In this document: positions 25,686 to 34,316 of the stretch, one piece after another
Numbering within the stretch: the first letter of the stretch is position 1
Layout: the number at the start of each line of letters is the position of its first letter
Assembly (NCBI GenBank): GCA_963777485.1
Contig: CAVZQP010000004.1
Span: forward strand, 124,001-188,000
DNA: 64,000 nt
Source of the DNA: Bog-473 sp963777485
GTDB lineage: Bacteria > Actinomycetota > Acidimicrobiia > Acidimicrobiales > RAAP-2
Direction: 5' to 3'
Made by a program: the position numbers and the translations under genes
The notes under the pieces: generated by a model
What the model was told of the DNA's origin: nothing
The model's database searches: none
What the model saw: only the letters and a program-made list of their open reading frames with translations

Positions 25686-26355
25686 CTCCCCCGGGGTCAC
25701 TCAGGTAGACCAGGACGGCCTTCACCCGCCGGTTGAGGTCGCGCTCCTCGCTCAGGCCCAGCTTCGAGAAGATGGAATTGGTGTGCTTCTCCACGGCGCG
25801 CTCGGATACCTGCAGAGAGGCTGCGATGGCGGCATTGCTCTTCCCTGTGGCCATCTCGCCCAGGATCTCGGACTCCCGCGGGGTGAGCCACGAGAGGTCG
25901 GATTTGCGGCGGGAGGACTTTGCCTCGATCAGCTCGTCCACGACCTGGGGATCGATCATCGAGCCCTCTTGGGCGACGATGCGGATGGCCTGGGCGAGCT
26001 CGTCGGCACCGGCGACGTGTTCCTTCAGGAGATACGCCCGGCCGGCCGACCCGGTCTCGAGGAGCGCCAAAGCGTACGACGGTGTCTTGTACTGGCTGAG
26101 CACGACGACCCCGACCTCGGGACGGTGCTCACGGAGCCACGACGCGGCCTGGATCCCCTCGTCGGTACCCGTCGGGGGCATTCGGATGTCCGTGACGACG
26201 ACGTCGGGGGATTCGCTTTCGATCAGCTCCAGCAACTCGGGCAGGTCGGCCGCCCGCCCCACGAGGTCCAGATCGGACTCACCGTCGATGATGCGCGAGA
26301 TCCCCTCCCGCAGAAGGGCGTTGTCCTCCGCCAGCACCACCCGGATCGTCGCCAT
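25681..26355 (-). CDS. NarL/LuxR-family response regulator
   Basis: A 224-residue two-domain regulator. The receiver has Asp11 and phospho-acceptor Asp56 in VVVTDIRMPP, with Lys in YLLKEHVAG. The C-terminal LuxR-type helix-turn-helix begins LTPRESEILGEMATGKSN near residue 155 and ends HTNSIFSKLGL. It is the natural transcriptional partner of the sensor kinase at 23055 and may bind the GTGGTG boxes found in this region. It is divergent from the FtsX-type permease gene at 26514. Confidence 0.92.
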   Translation of the reverse strand: MATIRVVLAEDNALLREGISRIIDGESDLDLVGRAADLPELLELIESESPDVVVTDIRMPPTGTDEGIQAASWLREHRPEVGVVVLSQYKTPSYALALLETGSAGRAYLLKEHVAGADELAQAIRIVAQEGSMIDPQVVDELIEAKSSRRKSDLSWLTPRESEILGEMATGKSNAAIAASLQVSERAVEKHTNSIFSKLGLSEERDLNRRVKAVLVYLSDPGGG

Positions 26356-26397
26356 GGCGAAGCGTACGGTAGCGCGCCGACTCCTTCGGGCCGTTCC

Positions 26398-26477
26398 GTG
26401 GTGGTGACATCCTCCGGGCAGGTCGAGCTGGCACCCTTGGGACCGTGGAACGCCCGTGTCACGATGGCAGTGGTGAC
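26398..26477. promoter_or_regulatory. Two GTGGTGAC boxes upstream of the permease
   Basis: The 158-base divergent region between the NarL regulator and the permease gene contains GTGGTGACA at 26401-26409 and GTGGTGACC at 26470-26478, about 69 bases apart. The second lies some 36 bases before the permease GTG. They resemble the boxes before the genes at 17415, 20835/20968 and 25616. Confidence 0.35.
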
Positions 26478-26513
26478 CTGGCGATTTCGTGACGCGGCGC
26501 GGAACCTAGGACC

Positions 26514-29096
26514 GTGATCAGACACGCCCTCGAGGTCGCTCGCTACCGCACGCGGGCCACCTTCGGCCATCGCTGGCGTGCCTATGTGACGTTGGTCGTC
26601 CTGGTCGGCTTCCTCGGTGGCCTTGGTTTGGGCGGCCTGGCGGCCGCCCGCCGCACGCAGTCCTCGTTCAGCTCCTTCCTGGCGGCGACCAACCCATCGA
26701 ATCTCATCGTTACGGTCTACGGCGCGACTTCGGGGGCCGGTGGGAATCCCGACTACGACCCTGCGCTGACGGCTGCGATCGCACGACTCCCCGGCGTAAC
26801 CCATGTCGCTCCCGGGTTCGTCGTCGTCGGCGCCCCGTTGACCCGAAGTGGCGCACCGAGGATCGCGGCGACCAACGTGGCCTTCCCGGTCGCGAGCGTC
26901 AACGGGCTCTTCTACTCCCAGGATCGCATGGGTCTGACCCAGGGCCGGATGGCGTCGCCGAAGCAGGCCGACGAAATCATGATGGCGCCCTCGGTGGCCA
27001 AGGTCCTGGGATTCCACGTGGGCCAGACGATCCCGTTCGGGTTCTACTCGGATAGTCAGCAGAATTTGCCGGGCTTCGGAACAGCCGCAGTCAAGCCGGC
27101 ACTGCGCGTCAACCTGAGGCTGGTCGGCCTCGGCGAATTCAACGCCCAGATCGTCGAGGACGACGTCGACACCTTCCCGACGTTCGTTCCTCTCAGCCCT
27201 GCGCTGACGCGAGAGATCCTCTCGATGAAGGGTCAACAGATGTCGGGTGCGCTGACCTTCGGCATTCAAACCCATCGCGGCACCGCCCTCGTTCCGGTGG
27301 TTGAGCGAGAGATCTCTCACCTCATCCCTCCAGGGGTCATCTACACGTACCACGCGCTCGCCCCTGTGACCGCCAAGGCCGACCGCTCGTTGCGGCCGAT
27401 TGCCATCGCGCTCGGTGTGTTCGGCGCGGTAACCCTCCTGGCGGCCATCCTGGTCGCCGCCCAGCTCGTCGCGCGCCGCTTCCGAACGGAAGTGGTTGAC
27501 CGCGAAGTTCTTCGGGCGCTTGGGGCCAATCCTGCTGACACCGCGATGGACGGCCTCATTGGCGTGGAAGGCGCAATTTTCGCCGGGACCCTTCTGGCCG
27601 CCGGGATCGCCATCCTGCTGTCGCCGGTTGCCCCGCTCGGCCCGGTGCGGTCGGTCTATCCGTCCGGGGGCATCGCTTTCGATTGGGCCGTCCTGGGCTT
27701 CGGAATGTTGACACTCTTTGTCTTGCTCACGGCGATCGCGGTCGCGCTGGCGATTGCGTCCGCACCTCACCGCATCGCATTGCGTCCGCGCCTTCGGTCG
27801 GGCTCCGGTGCCCGTTTGGTGGCGTCGGCGGCGCGTGCGGGGTTGCCCGCGCCCGGGGTTGTCGGCGTGCGCATGGCGCTGGAGCCGGGCGAGGGGCGCA
27901 GTGCTGTGCCCGTTCGCTCGGCGCTTCTCGGGTCAATACTGGCCGTTGCGCTCGTCGTGACCACCCTTACGTTCGGGAGCAGTTTGTCGACGCTCGTTTC
28001 GAGCCCCGCACTCTACGGATGGAACTGGTCGTACACGCTCAACCCTGTTGGTTCCGGCGGTGGCAATGTCCCGAAAGTGGTCTTCACGATGTTGCACCGC
28101 GACTCTTATGTCGCCGCGTACAGCGGAGCCTCGTACAACGACGTTGAGATCGACGGTCAAGAGGTACCCTTCCTCATAGAGAACGCCGGTGCTGCGGTGG
28201 CGCCGCCCATCTTGAGCGGCCGCCCCATCGACGCAGCGAACGAGATCGTACTGGGCGCGTCCACGATGGAGCAGCTCGGCAAGCATCTTGGCGACTACGT
28301 CACCGTGATCTATGGCAGCCCCGCCGATGCACCGATTTACCTCCCGCCGACGCGACTGCGAGTTGTGGGCACGGCTACGTTTCCCGCCGTCGGCTTCGCG
28401 AGCACGGTGTCCGACCACACCTCGATGGGCACTGGAGCACTCCTCGCAAATCAGGATCTGCCGAAGAGCTTCGCAGCGGCCATCCAGAGTGGACCCACTC
28501 CCGAGCTCGAAGGCCCGAATCTGGCTCTTGTCCGGCTCAAGCCGGATGCGCCACCCAAAGCCGCGTATGCGAGCCTCGAACACATCGTGAAGGCGGCAGA
28601 CCGGGCCTTCGCGTCCGCACCCGGCGGTTCCGCGGGCAATGCGATCATCGTCCAAGGTGTCCAGCGGCCGGCCGAGATTGTCAATTACAAGACGATCGGG
28701 ATCACCCCGGCGTTGCTCGTATCCGGCCTCGCACTCGGCGCCATCACGGCACTCGCCCTCACGCTCCTCGCGTCCGTGAGGCAACGTCGACGCGACCTTG
28801 CCCTGCTCAAGACGATGGGCTTCGTCCGCCGGCAACTCGCTACAGCGGTGGCGTGGCAGTCCACCGTGGCCGCCGTTGTCGGGATTGTCGTCGGCATTCC
28901 GCTCGGCGTGATCGCAGGCCGTTGGCTATGGAGCCTGTTCGCCGAACAGATCTATGCCGTTCCCTACCCGACCGTTCCCGTGTTGTCATTGGTCCTTGTC
29001 GGTGTGGGAACGCTCGTACTGGCGAACGTGATCGCTGCCGTGCCGGCTGTGACGGCGGCGCGTACCCCGACAGCGTTCTTGCTCCGCAGTGAGTAG
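26514..29096 (+). CDS. FtsX/MacB-type ABC permease (large)
   Basis: An 860-residue membrane protein with one N-terminal helix (about residues 20-45), a large extracytoplasmic region, a group of helices around 295-420, a second N-like helix near 470, another external region and a C-terminal helix group (about 730-855). The sequence LLASVRQRRRDLALLKTMGFVRRQLA before the last helices is typical of FtsX domains. The duplicated layout is typical of lipoprotein- or peptide-handling ABC3 permeases. Its ATPase is probably the one at 22328. Codon choice appears less GC-rich than neighbouring genes. The GTG start gives MIRHALEVARYRTRATF. Confidence 0.85.
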   Translation: MIRHALEVARYRTRATFGHRWRAYVTLVVLVGFLGGLGLGGLAAARRTQSSFSSFLAATNPSNLIVTVYGATSGAGGNPDYDPALTAAIARLPGVTHVAPGFVVVGAPLTRSGAPRIAATNVAFPVASVNGLFYSQDRMGLTQGRMASPKQADEIMMAPSVAKVLGFHVGQTIPFGFYSDSQQNLPGFGTAAVKPALRVNLRLVGLGEFNAQIVEDDVDTFPTFVPLSPALTREILSMKGQQMSGALTFGIQTHRGTALVPVVEREISHLIPPGVIYTYHALAPVTAKADRSLRPIAIALGVFGAVTLLAAILVAAQLVARRFRTEVVDREVLRALGANPADTAMDGLIGVEGAIFAGTLLAAGIAILLSPVAPLGPVRSVYPSGGIAFDWAVLGFGMLTLFVLLTAIAVALAIASAPHRIALRPRLRSGSGARLVASAARAGLPAPGVVGVRMALEPGEGRSAVPVRSALLGSILAVALVVTTLTFGSSLSTLVSSPALYGWNWSYTLNPVGSGGGNVPKVVFTMLHRDSYVAAYSGASYNDVEIDGQEVPFLIENAGAAVAPPILSGRPIDAANEIVLGASTMEQLGKHLGDYVTVIYGSPADAPIYLPPTRLRVVGTATFPAVGFASTVSDHTSMGTGALLANQDLPKSFAAAIQSGPTPELEGPNLALVRLKPDAPPKAAYASLEHIVKAADRAFASAPGGSAGNAIIVQGVQRPAEIVNYKTIGITPALLVSGLALGAITALALTLLASVRQRRRDLALLKTMGFVRRQLATAVAWQSTVAAVVGIVVGIPLGVIAGRWLWSLFAEQIYAVPYPTVPVLSLVLVGVGTLVLANVIAAVPAVTAARTPTAFLLRSE

Positions 29097-29126
29097 CCGC
29101 AGGCTCAGAGGCCCCTGCTACATCAC

Positions 29127-30038
29127 TCATCGCCGTGATGCAGCGTCCCGGTCGACGGAGGCCACGAATTCCCGTATCGCTGCGACAACGATGTCCGGAT
29201 TCGTACGAATGACCCAGTGTCCTGCGTCGACCGGTCGCCGTCGCAGCTCCGAGGTCCAGTCTTCCAGTCCGTCCAGGAGAGGGGACGTCACGTAGCGGTC
29301 TCGTAGCGGGATCACCAGCTGCACCGGAACGTCGGTGTACCGAGCCTCGGGATGCAACATCCGGCCACGCACGTTGGCGCGGTAGAGCTCGACCCCGTGC
29401 GCAAAATCGGCATTGAACGTGGAAGCGGGCCAGCGTTCGTCTGTCGGAGCGTGTTCGATGCGATGGAGCGCCCGCGCCCATAGGCGAGTGGCTCGGCTGC
29501 CGCGCGCCATGAGCTCGGGTACCCGAGGCAAATGGAAGAACGCGATGTACCACGAGTGCAGAGCCTGTCGAAGGGAACGAAACAGGTCTGAAGGCCGCAG
29601 TGTGCGGTGTTGCCGAGCCCACAGTCCAGCGTGATCGAGCGGCGGCCCCGAGATGGAGGTGTAGCTCGCAAAGCGGGCAGCCACCACCGCCGTCGTCACG
29701 GCGTCCCATCCTTGGATCGAGCCCCAGTCGTGGGCCACCAGGTGGACCGGCCGGTCGGGACTGGTGGCATCGACCACAGCGACCATGTCCTCGACGAGCA
29801 ACGGGAGTGCATACCCGGAACGGTCTGGCGGAACGCCCGACTGGCCGGCACCACGAACGTCGTAGCGGACGACGTGGAACGAGTCGATCAGCCGCTCGAC
29901 CACGGGATCCCACACTGCACTGGTATCGGGAAACCCGTGCACGAGCAGGACGGTGGGCCATTCTCGAGCCCCGTCCTCGGTCACTGCGAGGGAGAGTCCT
30001 CCCGCTCCGCCGACCCGCCGCGACGCGCGCACGGGCAC
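29127..30038 (-). CDS. Alpha/beta hydrolase (epoxide hydrolase-like)
   Basis: A 303-residue alpha/beta hydrolase. The nucleophile-elbow residue is Asp104 in LVAHDWGS rather than Ser, and His274 lies in DAGHWVI; the HGFPDTSAVW oxyanion segment is near residue 33. An Asp nucleophile is characteristic of epoxide hydrolases and haloalkane dehalogenases, and overall it resembles the hydrolase half of mycobacterial EphD. The start is GTG at 30038; no strong ribosome site is seen. It stands alone between the permease gene and the Thr-rich protein. Confidence 0.8.
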   Translation of the reverse strand: MPVRASRRVGGAGGLSLAVTEDGAREWPTVLLVHGFPDTSAVWDPVVERLIDSFHVVRYDVRGAGQSGVPPDRSGYALPLLVEDMVAVVDATSPDRPVHLVAHDWGSIQGWDAVTTAVVAARFASYTSISGPPLDHAGLWARQHRTLRPSDLFRSLRQALHSWYIAFFHLPRVPELMARGSRATRLWARALHRIEHAPTDERWPASTFNADFAHGVELYRANVRGRMLHPEARYTDVPVQLVIPLRDRYVTSPLLDGLEDWTSELRRRPVDAGHWVIRTNPDIVVAAIREFVASVDRDAASRR

Positions 30039-30101
30039 ACCTAAGCACGGCCTATCGATGCTGTCGAACTCGATCGAAGATCGGGTCGGGCAACTGGCGT
30101 C

Positions 30102-30851
30102 CTACTTCGCGTCTGCCAGCGCTGTCCTCAATTCCCCAAGGGCTGTCTCGAGCTCTGCGGCGCGGCTGCGCCGAGCGGCATCGGCGGATGCAAGCTGCGC
30201 ACCTGAAGGGTGCTCTCCACCGGAACGCATGAGGTGGTCGGCTTCAACCGCAAAAGCGAGACCCCGCAGGCTTTCCGCGCACCTCGTGCACATGCCAGCG
30301 AGCCTTTCGTCGGGAGCTGATGCCGCGGCGCGCTCGAGGCTCGTGACCGCTGAGTCGACTTGCACGTTCACGCTTGCTCTGCGTTCGGCGTCGTCAGTCG
30401 GTGTCTGTGACTGGACCAGGTCGCGTGCCAACTCGGCCGCGGTGATCGCAGGCGTCACCAGCCGCCGCCAGTCGGTGAGGCGACCCTGGCGTCTTGTTCG
30501 TGAAATCAGGAGAAGTACCAACAGGATGGCGAGGAGGATCACGACGCCAAGGAGCACCCACCCCCACGGAGAGGTGCTTGAGGACGACTTGGCCGTCGTC
30601 GTCGTGGTCGTGGGGTGGGTGGTTGATGTCGTTGTGTGATGGGTCGTCGTGGTCACAGGCGCGCTCGTGGTCGTCGTCGGCGGTGCCGTGGTCGTCGTGG
30701 TCGTCGGCGGTGCCGTGGTCGTCGTGGTAGGCGGGGCCGTCGTCGTGGTGGTCGGTTGAGCCCCGGCACCTGTGGCGAAGAGGCCGAGTTGAAGCGGCAC
30801 CGAGGCCAAGAAGACGAGGACCAGTGAACCCTTGGGCACTCGAGGTCGCAC
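30102..30851 (-). CDS. Thr-rich membrane-anchored protein of unknown function
   Basis: About 249 residues: a signal peptide (VPKGSLVLVFLASVPLQLG...GAGA), then a 55-residue low-complexity segment of Thr runs separated by Ala-Pro-Pro, a transmembrane helix (WGWVLLGVVILLAILLVLLL) and a soluble, helical C-terminal domain of about 130 residues rich in Ala, Arg and Leu with CTRCAESLRG. The orientation predicts an external Thr-rich stalk and an internal helical domain. The repeat is encoded by GTCGTCGTGG-type microsatellite DNA (30596-30755), which could vary by slippage. The start at 30851 is preferred over 30839 because it gives a full signal peptide. Confidence 0.65.
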   Translation of the reverse strand: MRPRVPKGSLVLVFLASVPLQLGLFATGAGAQPTTTTTAPPTTTTTAPPTTTTTTAPPTTTTSAPVTTTTHHTTTSTTHPTTTTTTAKSSSSTSPWGWVLLGVVILLAILLVLLLISRTRRQGRLTDWRRLVTPAITAAELARDLVQSQTPTDDAERRASVNVQVDSAVTSLERAAASAPDERLAGMCTRCAESLRGLAFAVEADHLMRSGGEHPSGAQLASADAARRSRAAELETALGELRTALADAK

Positions 30852-31029
30852 GACGCCAAGACTATGGAAGTCAGCGCGGCCACGTCCTGTGCAATCTCCA
30901 TGGGGCGCCGGCCCAGGCATGAACAGAGCGCGGACTATCGCCCCAGCCTGGGCGGACGTAGATTTGCGCCGTGCGCCGAAGCCCTCGGGGGCCAAGCGGC
31001 GCTCTGCACCCCGGGGAGTCGTCATTCCC

Positions 31030-31671
31030 ATGACGTCTTCGTCGCGGGCCTCGGAGCGACGCCAGCTGACCGTCGTCTTCACTGACCTGGTCGGATCCAC
31101 CGAACTCGCGTCTGTGCTCGATCCCGAGGATTGGCACGAGGTGCTGGATGCGTACCAGCACAAGGTGGCCGACATCGTCGCCCGGCACGGCGGAGTGATT
31201 GCGCAATTCCAAGGTGACGGCGCGATCGCCTATTTCGGCTACCCCGAAGCATCGGAACGGGCCGGCCAGGAAGCGCTATCAGCAGCTCTCGAAATCGTGG
31301 GAGCCATCGAGTCTTTGGGCAATCAGCTTCCGCCGGCCGGCAAAGGCGCACCACGTCGCATCCTGGCCGAGGTCCGCGTCCCGGAGACCTACTGCGAGCT
31401 CGTGGTAGCGCTGCGTGATGCAGAGGTTGCGCACGACGGGATCATTGAGGCCGGCGATGTCCTGCCGCGACATCTCCACAGGTGGAATCGTAGGGCGCGG
31501 AACCCCGGCCTGTTCGACCCCTGTTCAGCCGGGCGGCTTCGCTATCTCGCGGCAGCAGACGGAGGCGGAACCTTGACCCGCCGGCCTGGTGCGAGCAGCT
31601 GGCCCACCGGGCCCTGCATGACCTTTTCGAATTGCTCGCGCCGGTGGGTCACCGAGATGCCGTCCCAGTAG
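31030..31671 (+). pseudogene. Truncated class III cyclase N-terminus (chimeric remnant)
   Basis: The first about 100 codons encode a cyclase start: ERRQLTVVFTDLVGSTELA with the first metal Asp, and VIAQFQGDGAIAYFGYPEAS with the second. After AIESLGNQLPPAGKG (about 31340) the homology stops. The catalytic Asn/Arg segment is absent, and the rest of the open frame reads over another gene fragment on the opposite strand and into the GNAT gene. A full-length relative would continue into an ATPase like that at 35533-38844. It is therefore probably a broken gene created by recombination near 31340, and no activity is expected. Confidence 0.6.
31336..31479 (-). pseudogene. Fragment of an actinobacterial hypothetical protein
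   Basis: Read on the minus strand, about 48 residues (DPVVRNLCITQRYHELAVGL, ending DATWCAFAG) match, from memory, the N-terminus of a widespread actinobacterial protein family containing RN-x-x-IT-x-x-YHELS and ANWCTFATWAS. The match ends abruptly at the point where the plus-strand cyclase fragment ends, so the two remnants meet tail to tail near 31336-31345. The family name and function are not known to me. Confidence 0.4.
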
Positions 31672-32180
31672 CGCCCGCCGTAATAGAATTGGTCGCGTAT
31701 GCGGCCTTCGACGGTGAAGTAGCCGGCCGCTTCGCCCGTCGAGAAGTTCTGGAACGCGATCCCGACCGTCTCCATGATGATCATGCGGAAGTCCCATCCG
31801 TAGTAGACGTAGCGGGCGAGTCCCATGAATGCCTCGATGCCGAGGCCGCGCCGGTGCAGGCGAGGGTGCATTACGACCGCCGCGTGGCAGAAGCGGTGGC
31901 GGAAGTCGGCGTTGTAGGCGACGACCAGGCCTAGTACCTCTTGTGATCCGTGCGGGCTGACAACGAATTGGCAGAGCACGCCTGGGTACAGCTGCCTGAG
32001 GAAGTCGTCGTAGCTCGGTGTCGTGCCGCGGAATCGCCACTGGAACGTCACGTCGGGATCGCTCGACAGTCGGTACAGGGGTGCGTGGTCCTCCTGGGTC
32101 AGCATGCGCAGGTGCAGCCGCCTCGTCAAGAGGGTCGGTGAGAGATGGGCGTCGTCGGGCGACGGTTGTGGGTCGCTCAT
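31542..32180 (-). CDS. GNAT-family N-acetyltransferase
   Basis: A 212-residue acyltransferase of the GNAT fold. Visible features are LLTRRLHLRMLTQEDHAPLYRLS at the start, VVMHPRLHRRGLGIEAFMGLARYV, whose RRGLG is the acyl-CoA (or acyl-carrier) pyrophosphate loop, and a C-terminal FTVEGRIRDQFYYGGRYWDG. It is translationally coupled to the acyl carrier protein gene (ATGA overlap) and downstream of a fatty-acyl-AMP ligase, so its acyl donor may be acyl-ACP rather than acetyl-CoA. The acceptor is unknown. Confidence 0.82.
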   Translation of the reverse strand: MSDPQPSPDDAHLSPTLLTRRLHLRMLTQEDHAPLYRLSSDPDVTFQWRFRGTTPSYDDFLRQLYPGVLCQFVVSPHGSQEVLGLVVAYNADFRHRFCHAAVVMHPRLHRRGLGIEAFMGLARYVYYGWDFRMIIMETVGIAFQNFSTGEAAGYFTVEGRIRDQFYYGGRYWDGISVTHRREQFEKVMQGPVGQLLAPGRRVKVPPPSAAAR

Positions 32181-32470
32181 CGGGGGACACCTCCTTCGTA
32201 AGGCAGGTGGGCGAGCACGCAGTACTGCAGATAGGCGTCACGGACGGTGGTGATCTGCAGCAACAACTCGATCGGCATGATGACGTCGCCACCAACCGCA
32301 TCCTCGATGGCGGCCATGAGGTCGACCGCACCGACGGAATCCATGCCGAGGTCCTCGACCAGGTCGTGCTCCTCGGAGATCTCGGGCGGACTCCACTCGA
32401 TCTCGGACACGAACCACGCTTTGAACTCCTCAAGCGTCATCACGTCGCTGCGGGTGTCGTTGCTGGTCAT
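32177..32470 (-). CDS. Acyl carrier protein
   Basis: A 97-residue carrier protein. The phosphopantetheine Ser is Ser45 in DLGMDSVGAVDLM, preceded by the acidic SEEHDLVEDL and followed by helix III. It differs from housekeeping AcpP by its longer C-terminus and lack of fatty-acid synthase neighbours. It lies between an acyl-AMP ligase (upstream by about 150 bases) and a GNAT, so the ligase probably loads it and the GNAT unloads it. ATG at 32470 is chosen; an internal Met at residue 11 is an alternative. Confidence 0.85.
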   Translation of the reverse strand: MTSNDTRSDVMTLEEFKAWFVSEIEWSPPEISEEHDLVEDLGMDSVGAVDLMAAIEDAVGGDVIMPIELLLQITTVRDAYLQYCVLAHLPYEGGVPR

Positions 32471-32622
32471 AACTCCTCGGCCCTCACTTCACGGCAAGTT
32501 ACCCGGATTGCGAGCCGGTCGGGAACGTCGCACCGGCACCCGTCGTTTTTGGCGCCACGCCGCGGGGGACAGATCTCCGCAAACCGGCCGATCGTGGGAA
32601 TGGCCGAGGGCTGGCCGGCGCT

Positions 32623-34224
32623 CTAGCCCGAAGCCAGTTCGGCCAACTTGCCTTCGGCCCACAAGCCACGCAGGTGGCTGCGGCGGACTTTGCCGCTCGG
32701 CGTCTTCGGCAAGGAGCCGCGCTCGATGAACACCACCTCCGACGGCGCAGCGGCGAAACGCTGCGTCAGTGCAGCCCGGATCTCGCGCGCACCCGTCCGG
32801 AGGTCGCTGACGTCCGCTCCGGCGACGCTTGGTTCGGCCACCACCACGTAGCGTCCCGCGCCATCACTGAAGCAGGCGGCGTTCCCCGGTCGGCAGACCG
32901 CCTGGGTGCTGACGACGGCGTCCAAGGCCCGAGCGTCGAGGTTGCGCCCGGCGACGATGAGCACATCGTCGGTGCGCCCGGCGATGCAGGCCGCCCCGTT
33001 GTGGAGATGCGCCAGGTCGGCCGAGCGGAACCACCCGTCCTCCGTCAGCACCGGCCCCTCGTCGGGAACGAAGTGGCTCAGCAGAGACGGGCCGCGGAGT
33101 TCGAGCTCACCGAGTGCTCTGTCTCCGGCGACGCGTAGCTCCATCCCGCGCACCGGAGGACCGCAGGTCACGAGTTCGGTGCCGCCGCTGTCGACTTCGA
33201 GCCACTCCCGCTCGGCCAAGGCTGCCGAGTCGACCCGCACCGAGGACCAAGGCTGAGTCGGCGGATCGATGGCGACCGCCAGTGTCGCCTCGGCCATGCC
33301 GTAACCAGGACACAACGCATTGGGTGACAGGCCGACGGAGCGGGCAACTTCTTCGAACTCGCGCAGCGTTTGAGCTGGCACGGGCTCACTTCCCACTACG
33401 AAGCTGCGGACGGTCGACAGATCGAAGCGCTCAGCGCCCCGAAGCGCTCGTGCGGCTAAGCGCAGTGCAAAGGGTGGAGAGGTCGTCGACGTGGCTCGGT
33501 AGTCCGTACAGGCGCGTAGCCAACTGGACGGGTCGGCCAAGAACGACTCTGGCATCATCAGGACCAGATCCGTTGGAACCGACCAGGGGGGGTTCACCGA
33601 GCAGATGCCGTAGAGGGCGAGGCCGATCAGGCCCATGTCGTGGGAGAGCGGTAGCCAACTGCAGACGACCGCACCGCCACGCGGTTCGAGCCAGTGGTAC
33701 ATCGAAGCCAAATTCGCGTCGAGTGCATCGAGGGACAAGGCGATCCCCCGGGGTCTGCCGGTGCTGCCCGACGTGAACTGCACGAACTGACCGGGAGCCA
33801 ACGGAGGCACGGCGGTCGCTCTCGAGTGGTACTCGCCGAACGCATGGACCGGGACCGCAGCCTCGGCGAGGAGTGCGGCCAACGTCGGGTCACAGAGCAG
33901 GTGTGTCGCGCCCGTCTGCGCGCACATCAGGTTGACCTGGGCCAGGTATTCAGCTGCGTCCATGCCGCGTGCGGGATGTGGTAGCGAGACAAGGGTCTGG
34001 CCTGATCGCAGTGCGCCGAAGAAATTTGCGAGGCAGTCATGCGACGCGGTCAACAGCGCCGCCACCGTCCCGCCGCACCCGCCGAGATTCTGAAGCCACG
34101 ACGCCGCCAGCCTGGCGTCGCGACCGAGTTCGCTCAGCGTGCGCGGTCGTGAGCCGTCGGAGACACAAAGAACATGCGCACGGTCCGCAAAAGGCGCGTC
34201 GAGCGCATCGATCACGAGGCTCAT
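32623..34224 (-). CDS. Fatty-acyl-AMP ligase-like adenylate-forming enzyme
   Basis: A 533-residue ANL-superfamily enzyme that adenylates a carboxylic acid. Motifs are VQFTSGSTGRPRGIALS (phosphate loop), PGYGMAEATLAVAIDPP (aromatic/acidic A5 motif), GWFRSADLAHL (ribose-binding Asp) and PKTPSGKVRRSHLRG with the C-terminal catalytic Lys. The PSGKVRRS ending and GYGMAEATL are typical of fatty-acyl-AMP ligases that load carrier proteins instead of CoA. The ACP gene follows 152 bases downstream. The start is ATG at 34224; a TTG at 34263 would extend it. It is divergent from the LLM enzyme at 34317. Confidence 0.85.
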   Translation of the reverse strand: MSLVIDALDAPFADRAHVLCVSDGSRPRTLSELGRDARLAASWLQNLGGCGGTVAALLTASHDCLANFFGALRSGQTLVSLPHPARGMDAAEYLAQVNLMCAQTGATHLLCDPTLAALLAEAAVPVHAFGEYHSRATAVPPLAPGQFVQFTSGSTGRPRGIALSLDALDANLASMYHWLEPRGGAVVCSWLPLSHDMGLIGLALYGICSVNPPWSVPTDLVLMMPESFLADPSSWLRACTDYRATSTTSPPFALRLAARALRGAERFDLSTVRSFVVGSEPVPAQTLREFEEVARSVGLSPNALCPGYGMAEATLAVAIDPPTQPWSSVRVDSAALAEREWLEVDSGGTELVTCGPPVRGMELRVAGDRALGELELRGPSLLSHFVPDEGPVLTEDGWFRSADLAHLHNGAACIAGRTDDVLIVAGRNLDARALDAVVSTQAVCRPGNAACFSDGAGRYVVVAEPSVAGADVSDLRTGAREIRAALTQRFAAAPSEVVFIERGSLPKTPSGKVRRSHLRGLWAEGKLAELASG

Positions 34225-34316
34225 CGGCGCCGACAGTACTGGCCGTGGCGGCCGCTCCGACAAGGGCGTGGTGGCCAGGCGACGCGGTACCCTCGGCTCG
34301 ACTTCCGAGGAGATAC

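Noticed and set aside
30596..30755. Tandem GTCGTCGTGG-type repeats resembling an array
   Set aside because: Irregular, in-frame with a Thr-rich protein, and without unique spacers, so not a CRISPR array.
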